Shown here: positions 25,314 through 32,659 of the stretch, in pieces
Position numbering within the stretch: the first letter of the stretch is position 1
Layout of the letters: each line of letters starts with the position of its first letter
The notes under the pieces: model-generated
Told to the model about the DNA's origin: nothing
The model's database searches: none
The model's input: only the letters and a program-made list of their open reading frames with translations
Source: Nilaparvata lugens
Taxonomy: Eukaryota > Arthropoda > Insecta > Hemiptera > Delphacidae
Assembly: GCF_014356525.2 (NCBI RefSeq)
Contig: NC_052510.1
Span: 55,602,503 to 55,666,502, forward strand
Direction: 5' to 3'
DNA: 64,000 nucleotides
Translations under genes and position numbers: made by a program

Positions 25314-28300
25314 GGAAAGAATTGGCTTATATACACGTACGGGATAGGAAATTTACGAATGACGCATCATCACGTCTGAACTACAGGGCTGATTAACTTG
25401 AAATTTTGCATATAAATTCTCAATTTTCCGGGAATGGTTATAGGCCTATTTTAAATTCTTCAAGATTTCAGTAGGTCAAGTTTTCAGTTTGTCAAGTTTT
25501 GAATTGGACCCTTGCGGAGCACGGGCCTGCCTGCTAGTCTAAAATAAAATATACAGTAGCCTATCTTATAACGATGGTTGATTTGTTAAATAAATACATA
25601 TTGATATTGTGGCAGTTGTCCTTAATAATTGGAAAATACTGATTGTATTATCAAGTCTACTTTATAAACAAACTTGCAGGACTGCAAGTTTCATGCTGAA
25701 ACCAACACAGTACAGCTGAAGAAACTGTAGATAAATTATGCCATCTATTAAAATCTAGAAAGTTACTATTCATATAATTAATTATTGTTATCGATAATTA
25801 TTGTACGGTAATTTTCCATGCGATGAAGCAATACCATCAAAATGAATCACATTATCACGAACAAGACTTGATATGGGTTTAATCCAGTTTAAAACTAGTA
25901 GTTCTGTGAACAGTAGACTTCGCGCAGTTATAAACCACAGCCTCCTCTTATACTGTCCATCACAGTATATCCTGTCTGTATGTCGTGTCGGCGAGATATC
26001 GGTGTGAAAACGGCTAATGGCTGTTTGGGTTGTTGTATCGACAATGCTAACATCAAAAGCTAATCTCCTCCAAGACATACTGGCAACAGGTCAGCCCGAA
26101 TTCAAAGCATAATGAACGAATTTCAAAGAGAAATGCGAAACCTTCGACTTGAATCTTAGACCACTTTTCGCTCGGTCAATTAAATTAAGTTCAAACTCTC
26201 ACTGTGCAAACGGCACTAAATGTAGTAAATATAATGTAAGTTTTGGTTACATGAGAAATATGTAAGCAAACTTTCAATTACATTCGAGTGGTATCCTGCG
26301 ACTAACTGTCAACACTCAAGCTTTCTCTTTTGTTGTCAGTGCAGACGGTAATTTAATTTGCAGTACAGTTTTGTATGATGTATTAATTTATACAATTTAT
26401 GTCTTGATGTTTGTAACTAATTTTTATCCCAAAAAAATTTCAATTCCAATTTCTCCGTTGAACTCGAGATGGTGCATATGGGCCTAAGGACTCATAGTAA
26501 AAAGTAAATTAGTATGGCTTAAATAGTAGCTTGCCGTGAGGATTAAACAGTGATAGATCTACTGACATGAAACGAATTATACTGAATATGACCATATTTA
26601 TATTCATGTAATCGTAGATTAACGTTAAACGTAGATATTACTCATCCTATTATATTAAGCGAGCAATTTCTGTATATTTGTATATATCTGGTTATTTATG
26701 TTCAACGGATCTCGAAAACGGCTCCAACGATTTACACGAAATTTGGAACATAGTAGGTTTATCATATAAAGATCCGATTGCTCTAGGTCTCATCCTTGGG
26801 AAAACTCGTTGAACGACATTAAAAGGATAATTCATCCTTGGCTGAAACAGCTGTAGATAGTAAAAAAGTGAGTATGTGAAAAATCAAAATATCGCATCCC
26901 TGAAATTCATAAAATGACGTATAGCCAGCTGTGAAATATAAACACGATCATTTTAGAGAATTGTGTTCTGTTTATAAATAAATAAAAATAACGAGCGAAG
27001 CTCGGTGCCCCGATATTTGGATTCGACAGCACGACTTCGGGCCCATAACTTAACTGACAGTTTTTAGCTATTGGAGACACAAATAAGCTCTTTTTGACAA
27101 CTGTGCAACGAAATCATGTGTCTAATTGGGCGTTTTTAGTTTTCTAGGAGCTATAGTTTACTCTGACGTCTGTGCAACGAAAAGTGGGGTTATGGCTTCA
27201 TAAATAAATTAAATGCCTGTTTTTAACTTTATGTCACGACTCTGCAAACGGGCATGAGTCTTGAAATCTCTATAGTGCTGTGTGTAAGCTACTTACATAA
27301 TCCTGGTGCGTCACCATGATTGTGAGCATCTGTTCTATCTCGGGCTCCTCCGGCAAATGCTTATAATTGGCGTCCATATGAAGTTCAGCACCGTCTGCCG
27401 TCATCACTTCGATCAGCTGTTTTATTATGAATACAACAGCCACTTCCTCCCCTTCACCCACCACCCCACTCAGAAAATTCTCCCCATAAACGTCAAGGAA
27501 TGTGTCCTCGTATTCAGTTAGTGATCTGATGAAGTCTTTCATATTCACTGGTATCGGCGGGAACTTTTCGTCAATCCTTTGCACTTTGGACTTGCTGCAA
27601 TCCTCGTCTTCGCTTGACCAAATTCCCTGATTGACGTCGTCTCTACTTGACGGAGTCTTGGACTGGGATGTCGTCGCTTTTGATGATCCACTCCTGTAGA
27701 AAATGAAACATCGGTGAGAAATGACGAGCTATACTATCACTGGATTATTGTTAATCCAAAAATTACGTTTTTAAAGATAATTGAAGGCAAATTAAATGCT
27801 GTCAACAACACTGAAAACTTCTGCTACAGCAAATACATTACATGGAAATAACAATACAACACTCAAAGAGGTTTACAGCTTAACGCTGAAACAAACCTCA
27901 TTTAGGTCAAAAGTATGATAAATATGTTTTAGAAATAAGAACTTAATGTTAAAAATTGAAACTAAACTGCTTAACTGAATTAAGAAAACAAAACAAAGTT
28001 GCTTAAAAAAGATTAGAAATAAGAACTTAATATTAAAAATTAGAACAATACTGAATTAAGATAACATAAATTTTGACAACTGGGTGAACAGCTATAGTCT
28101 GTGCAACCCTCAGGTTGCAAAATTGTTTTTATGGAGTACAGTGCTGCCAGATTTCAGAGAATCCAGAGAGCCTGCGAGCTAATTGTGTGAGGGAAATAGC
28201 GAAAAAAGAGAGCATGGGCATTTTTCATAGAATTTGGATAAAAACGGCAACAGTGTGCTCCTATTGTTGTATGAAAATAACATTGGCCATAAAGCTTCGT

Positions 28301-31300
28301 GTTACAAACTAAGGTTTGCACGGATTACACAAGGAAAAAAAACAGAGAGTCTGTGAGATAATTGTGTGAGAGGAAGAGCGAAAAAGAGAGTAGGCCTGTC
28401 TGATAGAATCAGCATAAAAAAGTCAAAAGTGTGCTCCTATTATTGTATTGAAATAACATTGACCATAAAGCTTCATGTTACAAAATAAGGTTTGCACGGA
28501 CTATACAAGGAAGCATCAGAATTCGGGCTGGATGAGAGAATTAAATTTGTATATTCGTTAAAACTATCAAGTATAAATGAATGATTATTCATCCATTGAC
28601 GTTTGAACAAATGCATTTATTTCCTTTATATTGAATTTATACCTCTCATTTATTTCCATATGTATCAATCTTTCCACTTCAATGTCTCAAGCCCGGTTGT
28701 ACAAAAGCCCGTTCAATTTCAACTGAGATTAAATTCCACAGAACCAATCAGAGAAGCCTTCTTTGCAAGAGAAGCCTTCCTCTCTCGTGGCATTTAATAA
28801 AGATTAAAACTTGACAGCCATTTGTGCTACCGGGCCTCAGTATGTTATTCAAGCATGGTACTTATCATTCTGCCACAACACAAGCTTAGAACAATTTTCT
28901 TAGCTCATGGCGATTTTCGGTATGAAATTACTACACTATTACCATTTTATTGTTTGATAGATAAACGTTTTATTTATTAATTCATAATGAAACACAAACA
29001 ATCATAGAATGATTATGAATGGATAATAATGAATGGAGTAGTAGAAGTAAATAGAGCTAGTGTCATTCATTTGTCCACCTATTTCATTAAAAAATTCAGC
29101 TCAGAATCTTCAATAATACAGAAGGGCCCAAAAACTCCATAGCTTACATACTTTGACAGTGAATACTTTCAAGTCTGTGGTTCCTTTCCCAATCGTTCAT
29201 AGTTGAGAATGATATTGTATCTATCAATGTATAAATAAATAAATATCATCGTAACGCACTGGCATGAAGTTTTAAAGTCTGTACGTCTAGACTCAGTCTT
29301 AAGCAACGTATCCTCATTAGCGGCGTTCTTTCATTATCTTTCAAACTGTGAGGCCGTTTCAGACCGTTGTAAACTTTAAGGCCGTTTCAGACCGCCGTAG
29401 CGTCTTCGGGTGATGTAGTACGTATCAAATATGTAAGCTATGAACAGTTTAGATTAGATATGGATAGGTATGATTTTGTTTATACAAAAATAGATTGTAA
29501 ATTTAGTTTTGTTAAAAGAGTTCTTTGTTGATTAAAAAATTATTTTTCTCGTTTCGTTTTGTTAAATATTGGTACAAATGTTTAAAATATTCATAACAAA
29601 TAGTGTAAACGTATAACACAATTGATTCAGTTTATTTTAGTTTTGTTGGAGGATTTTTTAGTTTATTTTGTTGTAGTTGGTTTTTTGTTTAGTTGAATGA
29701 TATTCCGGTTTGTTTGAGTGTGTTCTGATTTATTGTACTGTAGTCCAAGATAAAATTATTATGTTAAGCGACTCATCCCTCAGCACAAGCATTATGCTTA
29801 AAGAGGGATCAACCATTAATATTTCTTTAAGGCACTTACCTTTCATTGTTATTATCATTCATTATTATATCCTATTTTATTTTATTTTTTAAATATTGTA
29901 TTATTTTATCTACACATAGGGTTCTGTTTATTTATTATTTCATTATTGAATGTTTAATGATTGTGAAATGCGTTTGTGTTCTTGAATGTGATTGTAATGT
30001 AATTTATTTATTTTTATTGGTTGAATAAAGCATTTATTATTATTATTAGTTCACACCAAAGGGTATTCTCTCATTATCGTATTTTAATATTGATCACATT
30101 TTGAGCTGTGGTCGAGTGTAATTGTCTAGTTCAAATCACATGAGCTTCCCGAGATACGGAGCGACTGCTACGTTGGAGCTGGTAGCATAGACGACGTGTA
30201 TTATGTAGCGTCAGCGATGCTACGCCTCTTTGAAATGGACAGATTGATTAAGATTAGGGGCGAGACAACATCAAGTGTTTTTTCAGGCGTTTTCAGAGTC
30301 GGCCGGGCAGGGCTCTTTCTGATTGCATGATTGGGTTGGCGCCTGATAAAACGCCTCATATGGTCTCGCCCCTGATGATAATCAATCCATTCTCAAACTC
30401 ATGTATTGGAATGAGTTTAAGACCAAATTTGACCTGTTTGTCAATTTCAAACAGGCCATCGCTGACGCTACATAATACGCAACGTCTATGCTACGAGTCT
30501 CAACATAGCAGAGTCGCTCCGTATCTTGGGCAGCGCATGCGATTTGAGTTAAACAATGGCACTCAACCTCACCTCAAAAATGTGATTAATACAAAAATAC
30601 GATAATGAAGAATACCCTTTGCCCTTTGGTGTGAACTGTTCATAGCTTACATATTTGATACGTACTACATCACCCAAAGACGCTACGGCGGTCTGAAACG
30701 GTTTTAGAAGTTAAAAACTGTCTGAAACGCCCTCACAGTTACTCAAACGGCCTACTCATCTTTCTATTGACATATTATACATTAAATTACAATACAGAGT
30801 AGGATTCATAGTTGGCATTGTTTTGTTCTCTTTACGTTCAATGTCAATCAGTGGAACCGTTTTGGGCGTAAGTTAGCCTGTGGTACTTTTCTGTAAGTTG
30901 TATAATTCTGAATGATTGAATAAATAAATATACATTTTTTTAGAACCTCTCTGTCGTTGGGATACAATGTGAGCATAAATGAAGTTAGCCATAATTATCT
31001 TCAGATTATTGAACAGTTATGATTTAGAAAACATTTAATAAAATCTCACCCAATACTCTTCCTTGCTCTATACATGCTACTCTCAATCGTGTTGTAACTG
31101 ATCTGGGATGCGACCTCTGGAGGAACATCACTGTGAAAAATAAAACATTTGTGAGAACTTTATTAACAAACTCTACAAACGCTAATTTATTGTTACAGCT
31201 TATACTGTATATTTAAGGCTCAACTCACACTTACGCAACTCAGGTCGAGAAGAGACTCGACTCTAGTAGAGAACATGTGTTTCCAAATGGTGACACTCAG

Positions 31301-32440
31301 ACCAGTCGATTTTACTCTCCGAGACGTCACCCATTTGAAAACACATGCTCTCGACTAGAGTCGAGTCTCTTCTCGACCTGAGTTGCGTAAGTGTGAGTTG
31401 AGCCTTAGTTACAGGTAAAGCTCTAATTAAAAAATAATCTATTCTTGATATTTAATTTTTTGCAAGGCCGTACTGCAGGCTTCCAGAGTATGTGCAGGAG
31501 CACACTTTCCATTACAGGAACTGATTTTCAAGACTACCCCTTCTCTAGAACCTAAAGAACATTCTCTCTTCTAGAGAAGAGGGAAGATACATGACGACTA
31601 CCCGGACACCCAGACTGTTGGGAGGACCAAAGAAGTAAAAAGTAAAATTAGGTAAGTGGTAAAGTCAAAGTGACCTCATAATAAATATTTCCTTCAACTT
31701 ACTTCACTTAGGCTACAGATCAATAAAATTCCTTAGCGACGAGTAGTACTGACATAAACCTCACCAAAGGGAAGTCGCTATAAAAAATTCCCCTATCATT
31801 AGACTGCGGTAAATTTAAGACAAGTAACAAGTGTACATGAAAATTCAATGAATCACCGTGTCTTACTTCTAATGTCATCACCACCGTTCAAGGAACTGTT
31901 CATGAATTTGAAATAAAATCGAATGAATTTATATGTTATGTGCTCTAGCTGCGGCGGCTCTAGTAGTCGCTAAAGTATTACACCTTCAACAAGTATATTA
32001 ACCTAGACAGCCATCAATAGCCTACACGTTCCATCAAAAATGCGAACGATTTCTGATTTATGTTGATAACTTAAAAGCTGGTCCTATAGACCTACAATAA
32101 ATATAAAATATAAGTACCTTTTTGTTAATTCTTCGTGGAAAATTTTGCGCAAAGTGCCCCTTTTTTCAGTACAACACCTCTTTAAAATATTTCTTCTCAA
32201 ACTTAACGCTTCTGGTAGAGAAGTATTAGGAGTACAAGTATGTATTGAAAGATGTTTTATTCGCCTACCCTCTTCGCCATCTGTCAAATATAAAATGCCA
32301 TTTCCTCTACAATTTGATGTATAGCAACTTAATCTCCATAGACGGGGTTTTCGTATTCTAACTCGGTACCAATACCCATTTCCATCAGAAAATAATGGAA
32401 AACCGCGTTGGCTTGTACACTCTATAACTTCATTTCCCAT
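3695..32440 (-). CDS. FLYWCH/MULE transposase-derived gene, copy 1, seven exons, complete
   Basis: Seven exons on the minus strand join with matching phases: 32440-32118, 31130-31050, 27693-27297, 23419-23213, 20443-20229, 11520-11366 and 3978-3695. They total 1662 nt, giving 553 residues and a TGA stop. All borders are AG/GT. Residues 10-70 resemble a FLYWCH zinc finger (C39, C44, H67, C69 as possible ligands). Residues about 235-345 and 408-459 resemble the MULE transposase domain: D242 in MDANYKHLP, CWFH at 330-333, and SVYGQRSRTNNFIHSYH at 424-440. The second family Asp is N306 and the usual Glu after TNN is H437, so strand-transfer activity is doubtful. The intron-rich structure and the lack of visible MULE terminal repeats suggest a domesticated nuclear DNA-binding protein. 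That is inference. The alternative is an old immobile transposon gene. The 5' UTR and poly(A) site were not identified. Confidence 0.8.
4137..4345. repeat. GC-rich MITE M (GTGCACTAGGTCGG ends)
   Basis: The left end GTGCACTAGGTCGGTGGAGC and the right end CTAGTGCACGGAGG are inverted, with GGCGCGGCGCG blocks inside. It stands out in base composition from the AT-rich surroundings. A partial relative lies at 7352-7409. Confidence 0.6.
4435..5475 (+). pseudogene. LINE fragment: RT catalytic motif to 3' end
   Basis: It starts at the YADDT catalytic box of reverse transcriptase (about 4445), with frame breaks. From 4803 a continuous frame of 144 residues shows SLIMSHIRYAIVVWGGS and FRLQKKAIRSIKG, typical of Jockey/CR1-like ORF2 downstream of RT. 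A 3' UTR ends near AATAAATTGAATAAAAAAG. A related tail interrupts the repeat at 9968-10200. Confidence 0.7.
5480..5744. other. Unclassified spacer between two LINE fragments
   Basis: It contains GAACGAGCGTTATCGAG and GGCGAAAGTCGTCCG, suggesting an older interspersed repeat. No credible coding region. Confidence 0.4.
5745..6580 (+). pseudogene. Second LINE ORF2 C-terminal fragment
   Basis: A 239-residue open frame (5786-6505) begins LNLSKTNFIKFS, continues TKFLGIELQANLKWDGHI, then LQKRLYHALFALRTVK and ends EACPYTIEECFRAFM. The order matches the RT-distal part of Jockey/CR1-like ORF2 and resembles the fragment just upstream, but it is a different copy. The RT catalytic core is missing. Confidence 0.7.
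6904..7350. repeat. MITE G with GGTCACACC/GGTGTGACC ends
   Basis: The left end AAGGGCAGGTCACACC is mirrored by GGTGTGACCTGCCCTT. Internal GCTACCGC and GAGCTCG blocks recur in both orientations, and a second inverted pair near 7145-7270 suggests an element inserted in its own relative. Confidence 0.7.
7688..8078 (+). repeat. Perfect-looking 195-bp tandem duplication
   Basis: The block from GACAAAAATCGGCTTGAATA to AAATATTATAGG occurs twice with period 195. I saw no mismatch between the units. Part of the unit (TTTCCCATTAGGGAACTTGG) is also found near the SINE tails at 24.2 and 49.9 kb. Confidence 0.85.
8124..8200 (+). repeat. SINE tail fragment
   Basis: GGCGAGGTGGAACCACC, then TTGAAAGCCATACTCTAATA. 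The same 3' block occurs near 24235 and 49900, and a related one ends the SINE at 38580-38640. Confidence 0.55.
8201..9169. other. AT-rich intron 6 stretch without recognised gene
   Basis: Overlapping short frames at 8741-9001 show no family signature and no conserved partner in the window. Nothing else was recognised. Confidence 0.5.
9170..9276. repeat. Short foldback element
   Basis: AGTGCGCAAAGTTCC at the left and CTTTGCGCACT at the right are inverted, as are TGCTGCACTCAAGAAAC and GTTTCTTTCGGTGCAGCA. The centre is GC-rich. Confidence 0.65.
9735..9890. repeat. Foldback repeat L
   Basis: Left AAAACTTGTAATACCCTTT and right AAAGGGTACTACAAGTTTTT are inverted. Inner TTTAACGACTA and TAGTCGTTAAA mirror each other too. 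Confidence 0.65.
9899..10500 (-). repeat. Family A repeat copy, interrupted by a LINE tail
   Basis: On the minus strand it begins TTGACCGAGCAAAGTGAGG and ends ACAGAACTACTAGT. Positions 9968-10200 are a LINE 3' fragment (GTATTCTATACCACAGAAGA and onward) like the one ending near 5475. Family A has no coding capacity and recurs at least seven times here. Confidence 0.7.
9968..10200 (+). pseudogene. LINE 3' fragment nested in family A
   Basis: Reads LKNCEDVNVFEKELKSF and a 3' UTR with TTGACAATTCCTATACTCTG, related to 5160-5400. It ends in AAACAAACAAACAAACA. Confidence 0.55.
10735..11075. repeat. Two related foldback units (ATATCCTG type)
   Basis: Two units, 10735-10860 and 10920-11075, each carry CAGGATATTTCGATGACTA and its inverted counterpart TCAAAATATCCTG around a short spacer. 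They are diverged tandem relatives. Confidence 0.6.
11101..11297. repeat. Foldback MITE F
   Basis: TAGGCTAGGCGCACACC at the left mirrors GGTGTAGGCCCAGCCTA at the right, with long inner arms (CACAATACTTCACATAG and complement). It lies about 70 bp downstream of the exon 6 donor, inside intron 6. Confidence 0.8.
11366..11520 (-). CDS. Exon 6, copy 1: TNN motif exon
   Basis: It has an ATTTGCAG acceptor and a GTGAGT donor. It reads YVRDYWLGEIGSNSMSVYGQ then RSRTNNFIHSYHKRL and ends HPNIWSFQ. This is the conserved C-terminal block of MULE proteins, where family members usually have Glu instead of the His after TNNxx. There is no counterpart in copy 2. Confidence 0.75.
12387..12628. repeat. MITE C (GGTGCGTACAGA ends), GC-rich
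   Basis: The ends AAGGTGCGTACAGACTTTCG and ATGTGTACGCAGCTT are inverted. The interior contains GATCGACCGGGGAGCAA and GAACGAGGGCGGTACGA. A reversed relative is at 24484-24700 and a single end at 12006. Confidence 0.65.
12986..13025. repeat. (CA)n microsatellite
   Basis: Pure CA run. Confidence 0.95.
13549..13620 (-). repeat. Family A end fragment
   Basis: Only the CTGTTCACAGAACTACTAGT end with about 50 adjacent bases remains. Confidence 0.6.
14098..14505 (+). repeat. Family A repeat copy, near full length
   Basis: It runs from TTGACCGAGCGAAGTGAGGT to ACAGAACTACTAGT. Landmarks are GCGCATTTACGGCGAAACGC, TTTGACAGGTATGTTCC and ATCAGCTGACAAGTGATTAC. GTGAGGTCTA occurs near both ends in direct orientation. 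A rearranged piece of the family precedes it at 13990-14097. Confidence 0.7.
14578..14646. repeat. (GT)n microsatellite, interrupted
   Basis: GT runs broken by CTGTGGTG units. The frames through it are artefacts. Confidence 0.9.
14822..15807 (-). repeat. LINE 3' region
   Basis: Downstream of ORF2 on the minus strand, AT-rich, ending in GGCAATAAATAAATTC near 14825. It shows further decayed coding traces near 15600-15800. Confidence 0.5.
15808..18480 (-). pseudogene. LINE ORF2: endonuclease and reverse transcriptase, frameshifted
   Basis: In minus-strand order there is an APE-type endonuclease (18410-17550) with NIRS, LTETWL, YRSPS, IIGDLN, CIDHIF and TDHY motifs. A linker follows (17529-17251). 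Next is reverse transcriptase (17371-16331) with YRPISLL, QFGFQPGKST, FLDLAKAFDT, LPQGTVLSPLLF and the catalytic FADD. Last is the RT-distal domain (16215-15808) with YLGVMVDCHLKW and YCIEVWGG. Frames break near 17556, 17310 and 16360, so no full ORF2 remains. The domain order fits the CR1/Jockey group. All catalytic motifs are still readable, so it died relatively recently. It lies in intron 5, in the same orientation as the host gene. Confidence 0.85.
18894..19711 (-). pseudogene. LINE ORF1: PHD-like zinc finger, coiled coil, C-terminal domain
   Basis: The start chosen is the ATG at 19711 (MSQCFKCEIDF). Cys/His spacing (CFKC, HPKC, WKCDSC) gives a PHD-like finger. It is followed by a long heptad-rich coiled coil (LQTKLESINTKTDTIKTQID and onward) and an RNA-binding-like end (VEIVGIPETQGENL, then FCSRQKKMQWITAARHKKG). 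A frameshift near 19100 separates 19711-19082 from 19082-18894. This ORF1 type is known from CR1/L2-like LINEs. The intergenic sequence to ORF2 (18480-18890) is AT-rich. Confidence 0.8.
19845..20008 (+). repeat. LINE tail with ATTCAA microsatellite
   Basis: Plus-strand 3' tail ending TGAAATAAATTCAATTC and then about six ATTCAA units, the kind of 3' microsatellite seen in CR1-like LINEs. Confidence 0.5.
20014..20222 (-). repeat. Family A-prime repeat next to the exon 5 donor, copy 1
   Basis: On the minus strand it begins TTGACCGAACGTAGTGAGGT directly after the donor GTATGTATA. It has GATTACGGCCAAACGCG and CGCGTCGATGTATACAC. It is a diverged subfamily of family A, also present in copy 2 at 42177-42384. 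Confidence 0.7.
20229..20443 (-). CDS. Exon 5, copy 1
   Basis: It encodes residues 337 to about 407 (SIYKKVLYLGLAMLSGSDVY and onward), the helical segment after the CxxH motif, rich in Ala/Leu. The acceptor is TTTCAG. The donor CAG|GTATGT is followed after a few bases by an interspersed repeat that occupies 20014-20222. Confidence 0.8.
20457..20940 (+). repeat. Copy 1-specific insert with LINE 3' UTR features
   Basis: Absent from copy 2, where sequence after exon 5 reads on directly. It ends in an AT-rich tail with CCCACACCCAGACTGTGTCT and repeated TATATAAATTGAT. No coding region. Confidence 0.45.
21065..21350 (+). repeat. TE end of TA-CAGGGTGTG type
   Basis: It starts at a TA followed by CAGGGTGTGTGAAAAGTCCG, an end resembling Tc1/mariner-group termini. 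The matching right end was not found. Confidence 0.45.
21472..21789 (-). pseudogene. LINE ORF2 C-terminal remnant
   Basis: The frame reads IPQHRTAIFGASFCVTASCE then WNALPLYIILSPSLSLFQKR, matching the RT-distal pattern of CR1/Jockey LINEs (H, IP, RT, SF, WN-LP, FK). It is short, with no RT core. Confidence 0.6.
22060..22500 (+). pseudogene. LINE RT-distal fragment, frame broken
   Basis: Decoded pieces include VLLYRSETWKITK, LENKVLRKIYGPTYEQGE, IRDLYNNPGIVSQIKFRRLQ and WTGHVLRR, the common end of RTE/Jockey-like ORF2 proteins. Stops and shifts interrupt it. Confidence 0.65.
22550..22785. repeat. Two MITE B ends, rearranged
   Basis: A right half (ending GTGGACCTCACTATA near 22636) is followed by a left half (TATAGTCAGGTCCACGTTAT), with the usual GATAGCGCTATC interior. 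This is a head-to-tail arrangement of one element or of two fragments. Confidence 0.55.
22786..23188 (+). repeat. Family A copy next to exon 4, copy 1
   Basis: A near full-length copy whose end CTGTTCACAGAACTACTA lies about 25 bp from the exon 4 donor. It is not present at this place in copy 2. Confidence 0.7.
23213..23419 (-). CDS. Exon 4, copy 1: MULE core
   Basis: It encodes residues 268-336 (AFPVVVAMMTKKSANLYY to CWFHYTQ), phase 0 at both ends. The segment IVSNHDSDLL aligns with the family pattern with Asp at the fourth position. Here that position is Asn306, with Asp308 two residues on. The spacing of 13 residues to the FP pair matches the family, so the substitution is not an alignment slip. 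Confidence 0.8.
23471..23912. mobile_element. 442-bp TA-flanked MITE, copy 1 only
   Basis: The ends CAGGGTTT and AACACCCTG are inverted and flanked by TA (23469-23470, 23913-23914). Copy 2 has one TA and reads through near 48764. This is a clean filled/empty site pair of Tc1/mariner type. The interior has no ORF. Confidence 0.8.
24205..24299 (+). repeat. SINE tail
   Basis: ATTAGGAAACTTTGGACTAT, GGCGAGGTGGAACTACCC and GAAAGCCATACGCTAATAAT, present in both copies (49860-49960). Confidence 0.55.
24484..24704 (-). repeat. MITE C copy, reversed, in copy 1 insert
   Basis: GTGTACACATATACGCGCCT, GCACCGAGCACGCTCCGCCC and GATCATGAACGTTACGGAAG match 12387-12628 in reverse. It is part of a 24300-25311 block missing from copy 2. 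Confidence 0.6.
24705..25311 (+). pseudogene. LINE C-terminal fragment with (AAT)n tail, copy 1 only
   Basis: The frame 24632-25009 carries TKPDVVLLDITSKTMYVIEF, then KEEEKQTKYDLLIELRRLN, which resembles the restriction-like endonuclease (PD..K) region near the end of some R2-group LINEs. A later stretch reads RMQKAVILGSLRLLRAND. It ends in an AAT microsatellite at 25266-25311. Truncated at 5', with stops between the two parts. Confidence 0.55.
25893..26182 (-). repeat. Internally deleted family A copy
   Basis: Both ends are present (ACTAGTAGTTCTGTGAACAG at the left, CACTTTTCGCTCGGTCAAT at the right) around unrelated middle sequence. Confidence 0.6.
26183..27290. other. Intron 3 stretch with weak repeat traces, copy 1
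   Basis: Contains CTCGAAAACGGCTCCAACGA (part of repeat I) near 26730 and AACGAGCGAAGCTCGGTGCC near 26990, a small repeat also at 52143. No coding region recognised. Confidence 0.45.
27297..27693 (-). CDS. Exon 3, copy 1: start of MULE domain
   Basis: It encodes residues 135-267. The first part is polar and Ser/Thr/Asp/Glu rich. The second contains FIIKQLIEVMTADGAELHMD, where the final Asp (D242) sits at the first catalytic Asp position of MULE transposases. It ends in phase 0 at HQDY with donor GTAAGT. Confidence 0.75.
28690..28836. repeat. Foldback MITE, copy 1
   Basis: Relative of 64-215: CCCGGTTGTACAAAAGCCCG at the left, AACCAATCAGAGAAG in the arm, GCCATTTGTGCTACCGGGCC at the right. The same site is filled in copy 2 (53727-53872). 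Confidence 0.7.
29344..30740. repeat. Multi-layer nested palindrome (MITE in MITE), copy 1
   Basis: The outer ends AACTGTGAGG and CCTCACAGTT, then TGATGTAGTACGTATCAAAT, CACACCAAAGGGTATTCT, CGGAGCGACTGCTACG and TATTATGTAGCGTCAGC, are each mirrored in order on the right. The centre (30256-30373) is a separate element with AGGGGCGAGAC and GTCTCGCCCCT ends. A LINE tail interrupts the left arm in this copy only. Confidence 0.8.
29449..30047 (+). mobile_element. 599-bp LINE 3' tail insertion, copy 1 only
   Basis: Flanked by AGTT on both sides. Copy 2 shows the uninterrupted site GAACAGTTCACACC. The insert is AT-rich and ends GAATAAAGCATTTATTATTA, a LINE-type 3' end on the plus strand. Confidence 0.7.
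30830..30935 (+). repeat. LINE 3' end (CCGTTTTGGGC type), copy 1
   Basis: GTGGAACCGTTTTGGGCGTA, CCTGTGGTACTTTTCTGTA and GATTGAATAAATAAATA. The same tail occurs at 55675-55765 and reversed at 44035-44125. Confidence 0.6.
31050..31130 (-). CDS. Exon 2, copy 1 (81 nt linker)
   Basis: This short exon lies between a TTTTTCACAG acceptor and a GTGAGA donor. It reads DVPPEVASQISYNTIESSMYR and onward. Its T completes the split codon from exon 1 (AG+T) and its GG joins the first G of exon 3. A linker of this kind between FLYWCH and MULE regions is common in the family. Confidence 0.75.
31214..31410. repeat. Foldback MITE E, copy 1
   Basis: The left AAGGCTCAACTCACACTTAC is mirrored at the right by GTGTGAGTTGAGCCTTA. 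The arms include GGTCGAGAAGAGACTCGACT. It lies about 85 bp upstream of exon 2, in intron 1, and is shared with copy 2. A third copy is at 38757. Confidence 0.85.
32118..32440 (-). CDS. Exon 1, copy 1: FLYWCH-type zinc finger
   Basis: The start chosen is the ATG at 32440 (MGNEVIEC); an upstream in-frame TTG is not a plausible start. The exon encodes 107 full codons and ends with AG before the donor GTACTT. The pattern GYWYRV, then WRLSC (C39), C44 and H67-T-C69 fits a FLYWCH finger, a DNA-binding module often paired with MULE transposases. A basic stretch (RRNILKRCC) follows. The protein is identical in copy 2. Confidence 0.75.
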
Positions 32441-32659
32441 AGTACTAATCAATTAGGCCTACCTATTTTTACCAAGAAACTAACATGAAGTCTATTTAAA
32501 CTAACAAACAGAACAATCTATCTATGACCCAATAATTATACAAATTTAAAAACACATTACTATTATTATACATAATAACATAACCCCAACAGAAATAGAA
32601 GGTTTAAAAATAATAATAATAAAAATAAAGCAACAAAGCAAAATCTCTGTGGAGAGAAT

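Noticed and set aside
25152..25379. Frames with poly-Asn or poly-Ile
   Set aside because: Translations of the AAT microsatellite tail of a LINE.
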